A stretch of DNA of 64,000 nt from Hyphomicrobiales bacterium (GTDB lineage Bacteria > Pseudomonadota > Alphaproteobacteria > Rhizobiales > Rhizobiaceae): positions 167,021 to 231,020 of the forward strand of contig UBWZ01000013.1 of assembly GCA_900469345.1 (NCBI GenBank), read 5' to 3'. Under the pieces are notes generated by a model. The model saw only the letters and a program-made list of their open reading frames with translations. It was not told where the DNA came from and did not search any database. The translations under genes and the position numbers were made by a program. Shown here one piece after another: positions 57,369 to 64,000 of the stretch. Numbering within the stretch: position 1 is the stretch's first letter; each line of letters begins with the position of its first letter.

Positions 57369-58232
57369 ATGTCGGACAAGCACATTGACGAACTCAGCGG
57401 CGTCGAAACAACCGGTCACGAATGGGACGGTATCCGCGAGCTCAACAACCCCATGCCCCGCTGGTGGGTCTGGACCTTCTACGCGACCATCGTCTGGGCG
57501 ATCGCCTATGCCTTTGCCTATCCGGCCATCCCGATGATCAGCTCGGCGACCAAAGGCTATCTCGGCTTCTCCAGCCGGGCGGAGCTGCAGCAGGATCTGG
57601 ACCATGCCAAGCTGGGACAGGCGCAGTTGCACGAGATGATCACCGCCAAGAGCGTTGAGGACATCGACGCCGACCCGACCCTTCGCGAATTCGCGGTGTC
57701 CGGCGGCGCCTCAGCCTTCAAGGTCAACTGCGCGCCATGCCATGGTTCGGGTGCGACAGGCGGGCCGGGGTTCCCGAACCTCAACGACGACGACTGGCTG
57801 TGGGGCGGCGATCTCGCCGCGATCCAGACCACCATTGCGCACGGCGTTCGCTACGAAACCGATCCCGACACGCACGTGTCCGAGATGCCGGCCTTCGGGG
57901 AGATCCTCGATCTCAACCAGACACGGCAGGTTGCGGCCTATGTCTGGAGCCTGACCGGCACGCCATCGGATCCGGCGCTGGCCGTGGCCGGCAAGCAGGT
58001 CTTCATGGACAATTGTGCCGCCTGTCACGGTGACGATGCAAAGGGCAAGGTCGACATGGGGGCTCCCAACCTCGCCGATGCCATCTGGCTGAAGGGCCGG
58101 GGAGAGGATGCCGTTGCGCGGCAGGTCATGGCCCCCAAGCACGGCGTCATGCCCGCCTGGCAGGGCCGCCTCGGGGAGACCGCCGTCAAGGAACTGACGG
58201 TCTTCGTGCACTCGCTGGGCGGCGGCAAATAA
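57369..58232 (+). CDS. fixP: cbb3-type cytochrome c oxidase subunit III (FixP/CcoP)
   Basis: A 287-residue di-heme cytochrome c. One membrane helix (WVWTFYATIVWAIAYAFAY) is followed by two heme sites, CAPCH near 122 and CAACH near 216. I preferred the ATG at 57369, with AAGGA eight bases upstream, over one at 57360 that has no spacing for a ribosome site. It takes electrons from the bc1 complex or soluble carriers. Confidence 0.97.
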   Translation: MSDKHIDELSGVETTGHEWDGIRELNNPMPRWWVWTFYATIVWAIAYAFAYPAIPMISSATKGYLGFSSRAELQQDLDHAKLGQAQLHEMITAKSVEDIDADPTLREFAVSGGASAFKVNCAPCHGSGATGGPGFPNLNDDDWLWGGDLAAIQTTIAHGVRYETDPDTHVSEMPAFGEILDLNQTRQVAAYVWSLTGTPSDPALAVAGKQVFMDNCAACHGDDAKGKVDMGAPNLADAIWLKGRGEDAVARQVMAPKHGVMPAWQGRLGETAVKELTVFVHSLGGGK

Positions 58233-58246
58233 CGCGTCACTAGGGA

Positions 58247-58275
58247 CAGGCGCAGGCGGTTGTCATTTGCGCCTG
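58247..58275. terminator. Hairpin after fixP
   Basis: CAGGCGCA at 58247-58254 pairs with TGCGCCTG at 58268-58275, an 8-bp stem 15 bases after the fixP stop. No T-run follows, so it may attenuate rather than stop transcription into fixGHIS. Confidence 0.5.
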
Positions 58276-58346
58276 CAGACACGGATGCGGGCCGCGACAG
58301 CTGCCCCCAGGAGCCGACGCCCGAAGCCCTGACCTTCAGGCGTCCA

Positions 58347-58382
58347 GCAAGCCACGCAACCGGTTCCGGTTGCGTGGCTTGC
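58347..58382. repeat. 36-base near-perfect palindrome upstream of fixG
   Basis: The arm at 58347-58363 (GCAAGCCACGCAACCGG) is perfectly complementary to 58366-58382, leaving only two central bases; as RNA, about 16 pairs with a four-base loop. It ends 13 bases before the FixK box of fixG. It may terminate fixNOQP, or be a binding site or mobile-repeat remnant. No T-run follows. Confidence 0.75.
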
Positions 58383-58395
58383 GCGCGGGTCTGTC

Positions 58396-58409
58396 TTGAC
58401 TTCGATCAA
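58396..58409 (+). promoter_or_regulatory. FNR/FixK box before fixG
   Basis: TTGAC-TTCG-ATCAA matches the anaerobox, 53 bases before the chosen fixG ATG. Its first three bases could be read as a TTG start for fixG, but their role in the box makes that unlikely. Confidence 0.88.
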
Positions 58410-58461
58410 TGACGACCAGCGGGCGGAATGGGACGAGGAATACCGAATATGGGACGGCCTC

Positions 58462-60030
58462 ATGAACCTCTTTACTGCTCAAGACCCGACAGACGTGGAT
58501 CGCATCAACGCGGAGCCCGTCAATGCGCGCCGGAACCGGCAGCCGCTTTATGCCGCGCGCAAGAAAGTCTTCCCGAAAAGGGCAGAGGGCCGCTTTCGGC
58601 GCTTCAAGTGGATCGTGATGCTGGTGACGCTTTGCATCTACTATCTCTCGCCATGGATCCGCTGGGACCGCGGCCCCTATGCGCCTGATCAGGCCATCCT
58701 GATCGACATGGCCTCGCGTCGCTTTTTCTTCTTTTTCGTCGAGATCTGGCCGCAGGAATTCTACTACGTGGCGGGCCTTTTGGTGATGGCGGGTTTCGGC
58801 CTGTTTCTCGTTACCTCGGCGGTCGGTCGGGCCTGGTGCGGCTACGCCTGCCCGCAGACCGTGTGGGTCGACCTGTTCCTGGTCGTTGAGCGCTTCATTG
58901 AGGGCGATCGCAACGCCCGCATGAAGCTCGACGCCGGTCCCTGGACCCTCGACAAGATCCGCAAGCGCCTGGCAAAGCACGCGATATGGCTGGTGATCGG
59001 GGCCGCCACCGGCGGCGCCTGGATCTTCTACTTCGCCGATGCCCCGACCCTCGCAGTGTCGCTGTTCACCGGACAGGCGGCGGCGATCGCCTACACCACC
59101 GTCGCCGTCCTGACGGCCACGACATACGTGTTCGGCGGCCTGATGCGCGAGCAGGTCTGTACCTACATGTGCCCCTGGCCGCGCATCCAGGGCGCCATGC
59201 TCGATGAGAACTCGCTCGTTGTCACCTACAATGACTGGCGGGGTGAACCCCGCGCCCGCCACGCCAGGAAAGTCCAAGCGCAAGGTCAGGCGACCGGCGA
59301 CTGCGTCGATTGCAATGCCTGCGTTGCCGTCTGTCCCATGGGCATCGACATCCGTGACGGCCAGCAGCTGGAATGCATCACCTGCGCGCTTTGCATCGAT
59401 GCCTGCGACAGCGTCATGAATAAGATCGGCAAGCCGCGCGGCCTCATCGCCTATGCCACGCTCGACGAATATGCCGGCAACATGAACCTGGCGACCGACA
59501 ACGGCCACGGCCCCGTGCAGCCGAACCGGATTCGCACCGAGGATGGCGGCTTTGTCGGCACCGTGCGGCACTTCAACTGGCGCATCATCTTCCGCCCGCG
59601 TGTGCTCTTCTACGCCGTGCTGTGGATTTCGGTCGGCATCGCCATGCTGGTGCATCTCGGCATGCGGGAGCGGCTCGAGCTCAACGTGGTCCATGATCGC
59701 AACCCGCAATACGTGCTGGAGAGCGATGGCTCGATCCGCAACGGCTACACGCTTCGGATGCTCAACATGGTTCCCGCGCCGAGGAAGGTCGTGCTCAGTC
59801 TCTCAGGCCTGGATGGCGCGACGATGCGGATTGCCGAACTGGGCAACAAGGATGGCCGTAGCTTCACGCTTGATGCCGCGCCCGACGCGGCCACCAGCCT
59901 CAAGGTTTTTGTGACGCTCGATCCGAAGGCGGTAAAGGCAGACGGCTTCCTGTTCGTGATCGAGGCGGACGACCATTCCGACAGAGCGACCTATCGGGCC
60001 GCGTTCAATGCACCAGGAGATGCCCTATGA
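58462..60030 (+). CDS. fixG: cbb3 oxidase assembly ferredoxin-like protein FixG/CcoG
   Basis: A 522-residue membrane protein with about five helices. Two 4Fe-4S sites are seen in CVDCNACVAVCPMGIDIRD and CITCALCIDACDSVM, and the early motif is WCGYACPQTVW. CcoG proteins reduce copper for delivery to the cbb3 oxidase. The ATG at 58462 gives the usual length; the longer TTG frame overlaps the FixK box. Only a weak GGGACGG precedes the ATG. First gene of fixGHIS. Confidence 0.95.
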   Translation: MNLFTAQDPTDVDRINAEPVNARRNRQPLYAARKKVFPKRAEGRFRRFKWIVMLVTLCIYYLSPWIRWDRGPYAPDQAILIDMASRRFFFFFVEIWPQEFYYVAGLLVMAGFGLFLVTSAVGRAWCGYACPQTVWVDLFLVVERFIEGDRNARMKLDAGPWTLDKIRKRLAKHAIWLVIGAATGGAWIFYFADAPTLAVSLFTGQAAAIAYTTVAVLTATTYVFGGLMREQVCTYMCPWPRIQGAMLDENSLVVTYNDWRGEPRARHARKVQAQGQATGDCVDCNACVAVCPMGIDIRDGQQLECITCALCIDACDSVMNKIGKPRGLIAYATLDEYAGNMNLATDNGHGPVQPNRIRTEDGGFVGTVRHFNWRIIFRPRVLFYAVLWISVGIAMLVHLGMRERLELNVVHDRNPQYVLESDGSIRNGYTLRMLNMVPAPRKVVLSLSGLDGATMRIAELGNKDGRSFTLDAAPDAATSLKVFVTLDPKAVKADGFLFVIEADDHSDRATYRAAFNAPGDAL

Positions 60031-60512
60031 CCGCGCGCACCCAAGCCTTTACCGGCCGCCACATGCTGCTCACCACGGTTGCCTTCTTCGGCGTGGTCAT
60101 CAGCGTCAACGTCACGATGGCCTATCTCGCTGTATCGAGCTGGAGCGGCCTGGTGGTCGAGAACACCTATGTCGCCAGCCAGGAGTTCAATGGCAAGGCG
60201 GCGGCCATGAAGGCGATGGCCGCCTCCGGTATCGTCGGCAGCCTGTCGCTGAAAGACAATGGGATCCATTATGACATCCGCAACCGCGACGGGTCTCCGG
60301 CCGATGTCGACACGGTCACCGCCAACTTCAAGCGTCCGGTCGGCGACCACGAGGATTTCCAGGTGACGTTCCACCAGCTTTCGACGGGTCGTTTCGAGGC
60401 GTCCCATCCGTTGGCGCCCGGCGACTGGATCGTCGAGGTCCTGTCGCGCAAGGATGGAACGCTGGTCATGCACGAGGCGGCCCGCATCGACACCGCGGAG
60501 ATCGACCGATGA
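60027..60512 (+). CDS. fixH: FixH/CcoH assembly protein
   Basis: A 161-residue membrane protein with one N-terminal helix (MLLTTVAFFGVVISVNVTMAYLAV) and a periplasmic domain. The helix with SWSGLVVENTYVASQEFN is the family signature. It helps the cbb3 oxidase subunits associate. Both ends overlap neighbours as ATGA. Confidence 0.96.
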   Translation: MTARTQAFTGRHMLLTTVAFFGVVISVNVTMAYLAVSSWSGLVVENTYVASQEFNGKAAAMKAMAASGIVGSLSLKDNGIHYDIRNRDGSPADVDTVTANFKRPVGDHEDFQVTFHQLSTGRFEASHPLAPGDWIVEVLSRKDGTLVMHEAARIDTAEIDR

Positions 60513-62794
60513 GCTGCTGCGGCGTCAATGCGGACGACGTTCTGGCGCTGGAAGCGGGCCGGGTCAGCGCCGAGGAAATTTTGCTCGCCAGCCATTCGCT
60601 GGGCGAGGGGCTGCGGCAGCTGGACCTCAGCGTCCCGGATGTCCATTGCGGCGACTGCATCATGACCATCGAAAAAGCTTTGGTGGCACTTCCCTTTGTG
60701 CAGACGGCAAGGGTGAACCTGACCTCGCGGCGCGTCTCCTGCGTCTATCGGGAGGAGACGTCGAGCGGCGCGACCGACCCGAGCGGGATCATCGAGGCGA
60801 TCCAGGCGGTCGGCTATCGCGCCAATCTGCTGGCGCAGGCGGACACGCAGAGCGAAAAGACAAAGAACCAGCTGTTGCTGGCGGTCGGCGTGTCCGGATT
60901 TGCTGCCGCCAATATCATGCTCCTGTCCGTCTCGGTCTGGTCGGGGGCGGATGCTGCGACGCGCGACATGTTTCACTGGATATCCGCTCTGATCGCCGCG
61001 CCGGCACTGGTCTATGCGGGTCGCTTCTTCTTCCGCTCGGCCTGGAGCGCCCTCAAGCGGGGCCGCACCAACATGGATGTGCCGATCTCGCTTGCCGTGT
61101 CCCTGTCCTATGGCGTCTCCTTGTGGGAGACCGCGCATCACGGCGAACATGCCTGGTTCGATGCGACAGTGTCGCTTCTGTTTTTCCTGCTGATCGGGCG
61201 CACGCTCGATCACATCATGCGCGAAAAGGCGAGGTCGGCCATCAACGGGCTGGCGCGGCTGGCGCCGCGTGGCGCGCTACTGGTCGCGCCGGACGGATCA
61301 CGCCGCTACGTGGCGGTCGACGAGTTAAGGGTCGGCGACGTGATTGCGGTTGCCGCCGGCGAGCGCATACCGATCGATGGCATTGTCGTTGCCGGCGAGA
61401 GCGATCTGGACACGTCGATCGTGACCGGCGAAAGCAGGCCCGTTTCCGTTTTCGCCGGAACGGAGGCGAGTTCCGGAGCCATGAACTTGACCGGCGCGCT
61501 GGTGATCCGCGCAACCCGGCTCGCCAGGAATTCGTTGCTGGCCGAGATCATCGCGCTGATGGAGGCGGCCGAGGGCGGTCGCGCCCGCTACCGGCGCATC
61601 GCCGATCGCGCTGCGTCGCTCTACTCCCCGGCGGTTCACAGCCTGGCGTTGGCCACCTTTCTTGCCTGGGGTATCTTCGGCGGAGACTGGAAGCAGGCCC
61701 TGCTGGTTGCCGTCGCCGTTCTCATCATCACCTGCCCCTGTGCGCTCGGTCTCGCTGTTCCGGTGGTGCAGGTGGTCGCCGCCGGCGAGCTGTTTCGCAG
61801 AGGTGTCATGGTCAAGGATGGTTCGGCTCTGGAGCGGCTTGCCGAGATCGACTGCGTCGCTTTCGACAAGACCGGAACGCTGACGCTCGGCAGTCCGAGG
61901 TTGGTTCGCGCCGAAACCGATGTCGAGCCCAGCCTGGCGATTGCCAGGGCTCTGGCTGTGCATTCGCGACATCCGCTGTCCCGCGCGCTTGCCGGCGCGC
62001 ACAACCCGGCAGCTTTGCTCTTCGATCGCGTGAGCGAGACCGCCGGGGGCGGCCTGCAAGGGGCGATCGGCGCCGATCTCTACAAGCTCGGCAGCGCCAG
62101 GTTCGCCTGCGGGCAGGCGATCGCCGTGCCCGGCGGGGATAACGCGCTAACCGAAGTCATGTTGTCGAAGAACGGGAGAGGGGTTGCCCGCTTCCTCTTC
62201 GACGACACGCTCCGACCCGGGGCTGAGGACGCCGTCAAATCACTGCAGTCGTCTGGCTTTCACACCGTCATGGTGTCGGGCGACCAGCAATGCGTGGTGG
62301 ATGATACGGCGCGAGCGCTGGGGCTTCCCCAGGCCCTCGGCGCTCTTACGCCGAAGCAGAAGGTCGAGGAAATAGCCCGCCTTAGCGCCGCCGGCCACCG
62401 TGTCCTGATGGTCGGCGACGGCATCAACGATGCGCCGGCGCTGGCCGCGGCGCATGTGTCCATCGCCCCGTCTACCGCCTCCGACGTGGGGCGCCAGGCG
62501 GCGGACTTCGTCTTCTTCAACGACCGGCTGGATGTCGTGCCGCAGGCGGTCATGATTGCCCGGCGGTCGGCCCGGCTGATTCGCCAGAATTTTGCACTGG
62601 CGATCGGCTACAATGTCCTCGCCGTGCCGATTGCGATGGCCGGTCTCGCTACGCCGCTGATTGCCTCGATTGCGATGTCCACCTCGTCACTGATCGTGGT
62701 TGCCAATGCTCTGCGGCTTGCGCGGGGTAACAGGCCGGTGGCCCGGCCGTCCGCCGCGACGGCGCCAGCAAATTTCGGGGTGCAAACCGCATGA
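60509..62794 (+). CDS. fixI: Copper-exporting P1B-type ATPase FixI/CcoI
   Basis: A 761-residue membrane ATPase that supplies copper for cbb3 oxidase. The N-terminal metal domain has C-G-D-C at 47-50, and an extra SCC at residues 2-4. The transmembrane copper motif is CPCALG, the phosphorylation site is DKTGTLT, the HP motif is HSRHPLS and the hinge is GDGINDAPAL. It is coupled to fixH and fixS by ATGA overlaps. Confidence 0.97.
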   Translation: MSCCGVNADDVLALEAGRVSAEEILLASHSLGEGLRQLDLSVPDVHCGDCIMTIEKALVALPFVQTARVNLTSRRVSCVYREETSSGATDPSGIIEAIQAVGYRANLLAQADTQSEKTKNQLLLAVGVSGFAAANIMLLSVSVWSGADAATRDMFHWISALIAAPALVYAGRFFFRSAWSALKRGRTNMDVPISLAVSLSYGVSLWETAHHGEHAWFDATVSLLFFLLIGRTLDHIMREKARSAINGLARLAPRGALLVAPDGSRRYVAVDELRVGDVIAVAAGERIPIDGIVVAGESDLDTSIVTGESRPVSVFAGTEASSGAMNLTGALVIRATRLARNSLLAEIIALMEAAEGGRARYRRIADRAASLYSPAVHSLALATFLAWGIFGGDWKQALLVAVAVLIITCPCALGLAVPVVQVVAAGELFRRGVMVKDGSALERLAEIDCVAFDKTGTLTLGSPRLVRAETDVEPSLAIARALAVHSRHPLSRALAGAHNPAALLFDRVSETAGGGLQGAIGADLYKLGSARFACGQAIAVPGGDNALTEVMLSKNGRGVARFLFDDTLRPGAEDAVKSLQSSGFHTVMVSGDQQCVVDDTARALGLPQALGALTPKQKVEEIARLSAAGHRVLMVGDGINDAPALAAAHVSIAPSTASDVGRQAADFVFFNDRLDVVPQAVMIARRSARLIRQNFALAIGYNVLAVPIAMAGLATPLIASIAMSTSSLIVVANALRLARGNRPVARPSAATAPANFGVQTA

Positions 62795-62949
62795 ACATGC
62801 TGATCTATCTCATCCCGATTGCCCTCTTCATGGGCGCGATGGGGCTGATGGCGTTCCTCTGGTCGCTCAGGAGCGGCCAATATGACGACCTGCAGGGGGC
62901 AGCCTGGCGCGTCCTCTCGGACGACGACATCGATCCGCCGAAGCCTTGA
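62791..62949 (+). CDS. fixS: cbb3 oxidase maturation protein FixS/CcoS
   Basis: A 52-residue single-helix membrane protein, beginning MNMLIYLIPIALFMGAMGLM and continuing FLWSLRSGQYDDLQGAAWRVL, which is the CcoS signature. It is needed for cofactor insertion into FixN. It overlaps fixI by four bases. Confidence 0.96.
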   Translation: MNMLIYLIPIALFMGAMGLMAFLWSLRSGQYDDLQGAAWRVLSDDDIDPPKP

Positions 62950-63046
62950 CCGCGAAGATCTCGCCGGCGACGGAGCGCATGAGCGCTGTGCGGAGCAATA
63001 GCGCGACGATCAGCACTGTAGCCTGCGGTCCGTTCCTTTGGTAACC

Positions 63047-63072
63047 CTCTTGCAACGGTGCAGGGGCAAGAG
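63047..63072. promoter_or_regulatory. Inverted repeat before the response regulator gene
   Basis: CTCTTGC at 63047-63053 pairs with GCAAGAG at 63066-63072. It ends ten bases before the chosen ATG of the response regulator, where it could be a regulator site or an RNA structure covering the ribosome site. A GTAAC at 63041-63045 with a GCAAC 11 bases later weakly resembles the fixK repeat. Confidence 0.4.
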
Positions 63073-63081
63073 TGTGATACG

Positions 63082-63801
63082 ATGGAACCAGACCGCATTC
63101 TGGTGGTGGACGACGATGCGCGGATCCGGCAGATGCTGATCCGATATTTTGAGGACAACGGCTTCAAGGTGCATGCCGTCGGCAATGGCGCTGCGATGCG
63201 CGCCGAGCTTGCCAAAACCACCTATGCTGCTCTTTTCCTCGATCTGGTTCTGCCAAACGGCGAAAATGGGCTCGAGCTCTTGAAGGAATTGCGTGCCACG
63301 TCGGACATGCCGATCCTGATGCTGACCGGCCAGGACGACATCACCGACAAGGTCGTGGGCCTCGAAATCGGCGCCGACGACTACATCGCCAAGCCCTTTC
63401 ATCTGCGCGAACTGCTGGCACGGCTGAGGACCGTGCTGCGCCGGCGCGCGGTAACGCAGCAGGTTGCGGCGACGCCAAACACGCACCCCGAGGTTCTTCA
63501 GTTCGACGGCTGGCATCTCGATGTATCGCGCCGGCGGCTGACTGCCCCGGATGGCAAGGATGTCACGCTGACCAGCGGCGAGTTCGACATGCTGCTCGTC
63601 TTCGTCAGCAATCCCGGTCGCGTCATGTCGCGCGAGACGTTGATGAACCTGACACGCAATCGCGACCTCGACGTCTTCGACCGGGCGATCGACGCGCAGA
63701 TCGTTCGGTTGCGACGGAAGATCGAGCAGGAGCCCAAGGAGCCGCTGCTGATCCAGTCGGTCCGCGGCGTCGGCTATGTTTTCACGGGTCGGCGTCAATA
63801 G
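63082..63801 (+). CDS. OmpR/PhoB-family response regulator, candidate FxkR
   Basis: A 239-residue regulator. The receiver (about 1-120) has acidic DDD at 10-12, phosphorylation site D54 in FLDLVLPNG, and KPF near 105. The C-terminal winged helix (about 140-235) is of the PhoB type (LTSGEFDMLLVFVSNPGRVMSRETLMNLTRN). I used the ATG at 63082; a GTG at 63058 lies inside the inverted repeat. Hybrid FixL proteins of R. etli act through FxkR, an OmpR/PhoB-type regulator, in place of FixJ. The location at the end of this fix island suggests the same role, but it could instead be an unrelated regulator whose kinase is just downstream. Confidence 0.9.
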   Translation: MEPDRILVVDDDARIRQMLIRYFEDNGFKVHAVGNGAAMRAELAKTTYAALFLDLVLPNGENGLELLKELRATSDMPILMLTGQDDITDKVVGLEIGADDYIAKPFHLRELLARLRTVLRRRAVTQQVAATPNTHPEVLQFDGWHLDVSRRRLTAPDGKDVTLTSGEFDMLLVFVSNPGRVMSRETLMNLTRNRDLDVFDRAIDAQIVRLRRKIEQEPKEPLLIQSVRGVGYVFTGRRQ

Positions 63802-63990
63802 GCCCCTTGATCAAACGCAATGTCGCGAATCGGCGCCGGTGTTAGCCTGAGCCCGTCGTGTGAGTCGCAAGCCGTCATGTCGCCGGTCCCGGCGGCCGGT
63901 GCAGGCCGGTCGGCACGACGTGCCGGTGCCGGCGTATTTGCAAATCATCGCGGCCAGGGGTCAAGCGGGGCTGCGAAAACGGAGTGTGAC

Positions 63991-64000
63991 ATGGATTTCG
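63991..64000 (+). CDS. Possible start of the next gene, cut by the window end
   Basis: ATGGATTTCG begins at 63991 with a GGAG six bases upstream. Only three codons are visible, so the product cannot be named. The 189 bases before it contain a short inverted repeat, CGGCAC at 63911-63916 with GTGCCG at 63920-63925, and no other feature. Confidence 0.3.

Noticed and set aside
58396..58461. TTG start giving fixG 22 extra residues
   Set aside because: The TTG is the first half-site of a consensus FixK box, which should be upstream of the transcript.
60454..62142. Alternative plus-strand frame of about 560 codons inside fixI
   Set aside because: It is a +2 shadow of fixI, Arg/Gly-rich with no motif.
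1..64000. CRISPR arrays, tRNA or rRNA genes, insertion sequences, prophage or toxin-antitoxin genes
   Set aside because: No regularly spaced repeats other than the short hairpin array at 27361-27480, no tRNA-like cloverleaf, and no transposase or integrase motifs were seen.

Overview
The window is high-GC, densely packed DNA from an alphaproteobacterium of the order Hyphomicrobiales, most likely Rhizobiaceae (Rhizobium, Agrobacterium, Ensifer or a relative). This rests on gene content: a complete fixNOQP-fixGHIS microaerobic respiration cluster with a heme-PAS hybrid FixL and FixK, a divergent dctBD/dctA dicarboxylate system with a sigma-54 promoter, minCDE, a rhizobial-type xylFHG operon with a ROK regulator, and a cyoABCD-surf1 block. 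In this family minCDE and fix genes often lie on a chromid or large plasmid, so the replicon may not be the main chromosome (inference). I saw no rRNA, tRNA, CRISPR array, insertion sequence, phage gene or replication origin.

Layout. Positions 1-10.4 kb hold a catabolic cluster: the end of a DUF1537 sugar-acid kinase, a FadR-type GntR regulator, a coupled minus-strand set (sialidase-like Asp-box protein, PdxA2-type dehydrogenase, iron-type alcohol dehydrogenase) and a plus-strand family-5 ABC transporter with a DHDPS/NAL-family lyase. At 10.5-13 kb are an orphan cytochrome P450 and an L,D-transpeptidase. At 13-17.8 kb is the xylose-type ABC transporter with its ROK regulator and a perfect palindrome between them. 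At 18.2-22.4 kb is a three-subunit periplasmic molybdenum hydroxylase (tri-heme cytochrome c, 2Fe-2S subunit, Tat-exported molybdopterin subunit). At 22.7-27.4 kb, minCDE is followed by an FtsK-type translocase with no visible membrane domain. An MHS-family transporter lies on the minus strand at 27.5-28.9 kb. At 29.2-34.2 kb is the cytochrome bo3 quinol oxidase cyoABCD plus SURF1.

At 34.2-38.9 kb dctD and dctB are divergent from dctA, with a sigma-54 promoter and two candidate DctD sites between them. At 39.1-45.6 kb is a LysR regulator with a polyamine-type ABC transporter and an aminoaldehyde dehydrogenase (YdcSTUVW-like layout). Then come kup, a Bax-inhibitor-1 family protein, and an ECF sigma/anti-sigma pair.

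From 49.9 kb to the end is an oxygen-response island: hemN, pseudoazurin, fixK with a hybrid FixL, fixNOQP, fixGHIS and an OmpR/PhoB-type response regulator. Four FNR/FixK-type boxes stand before hemN, pseudoazurin, fixN and fixG. A 10-bp-period direct repeat lies upstream of fixK. The set fits an hFixL -> FxkR -> FixK cascade driving cbb3 oxidase production at low oxygen, while the bo3 oxidase serves aerobic growth. The most notable items are this cascade with its DNA sites, the sialidase/PdxA2/DUF1537 catabolic cluster, the soluble FtsK beside minCDE, and several strong inverted repeats.
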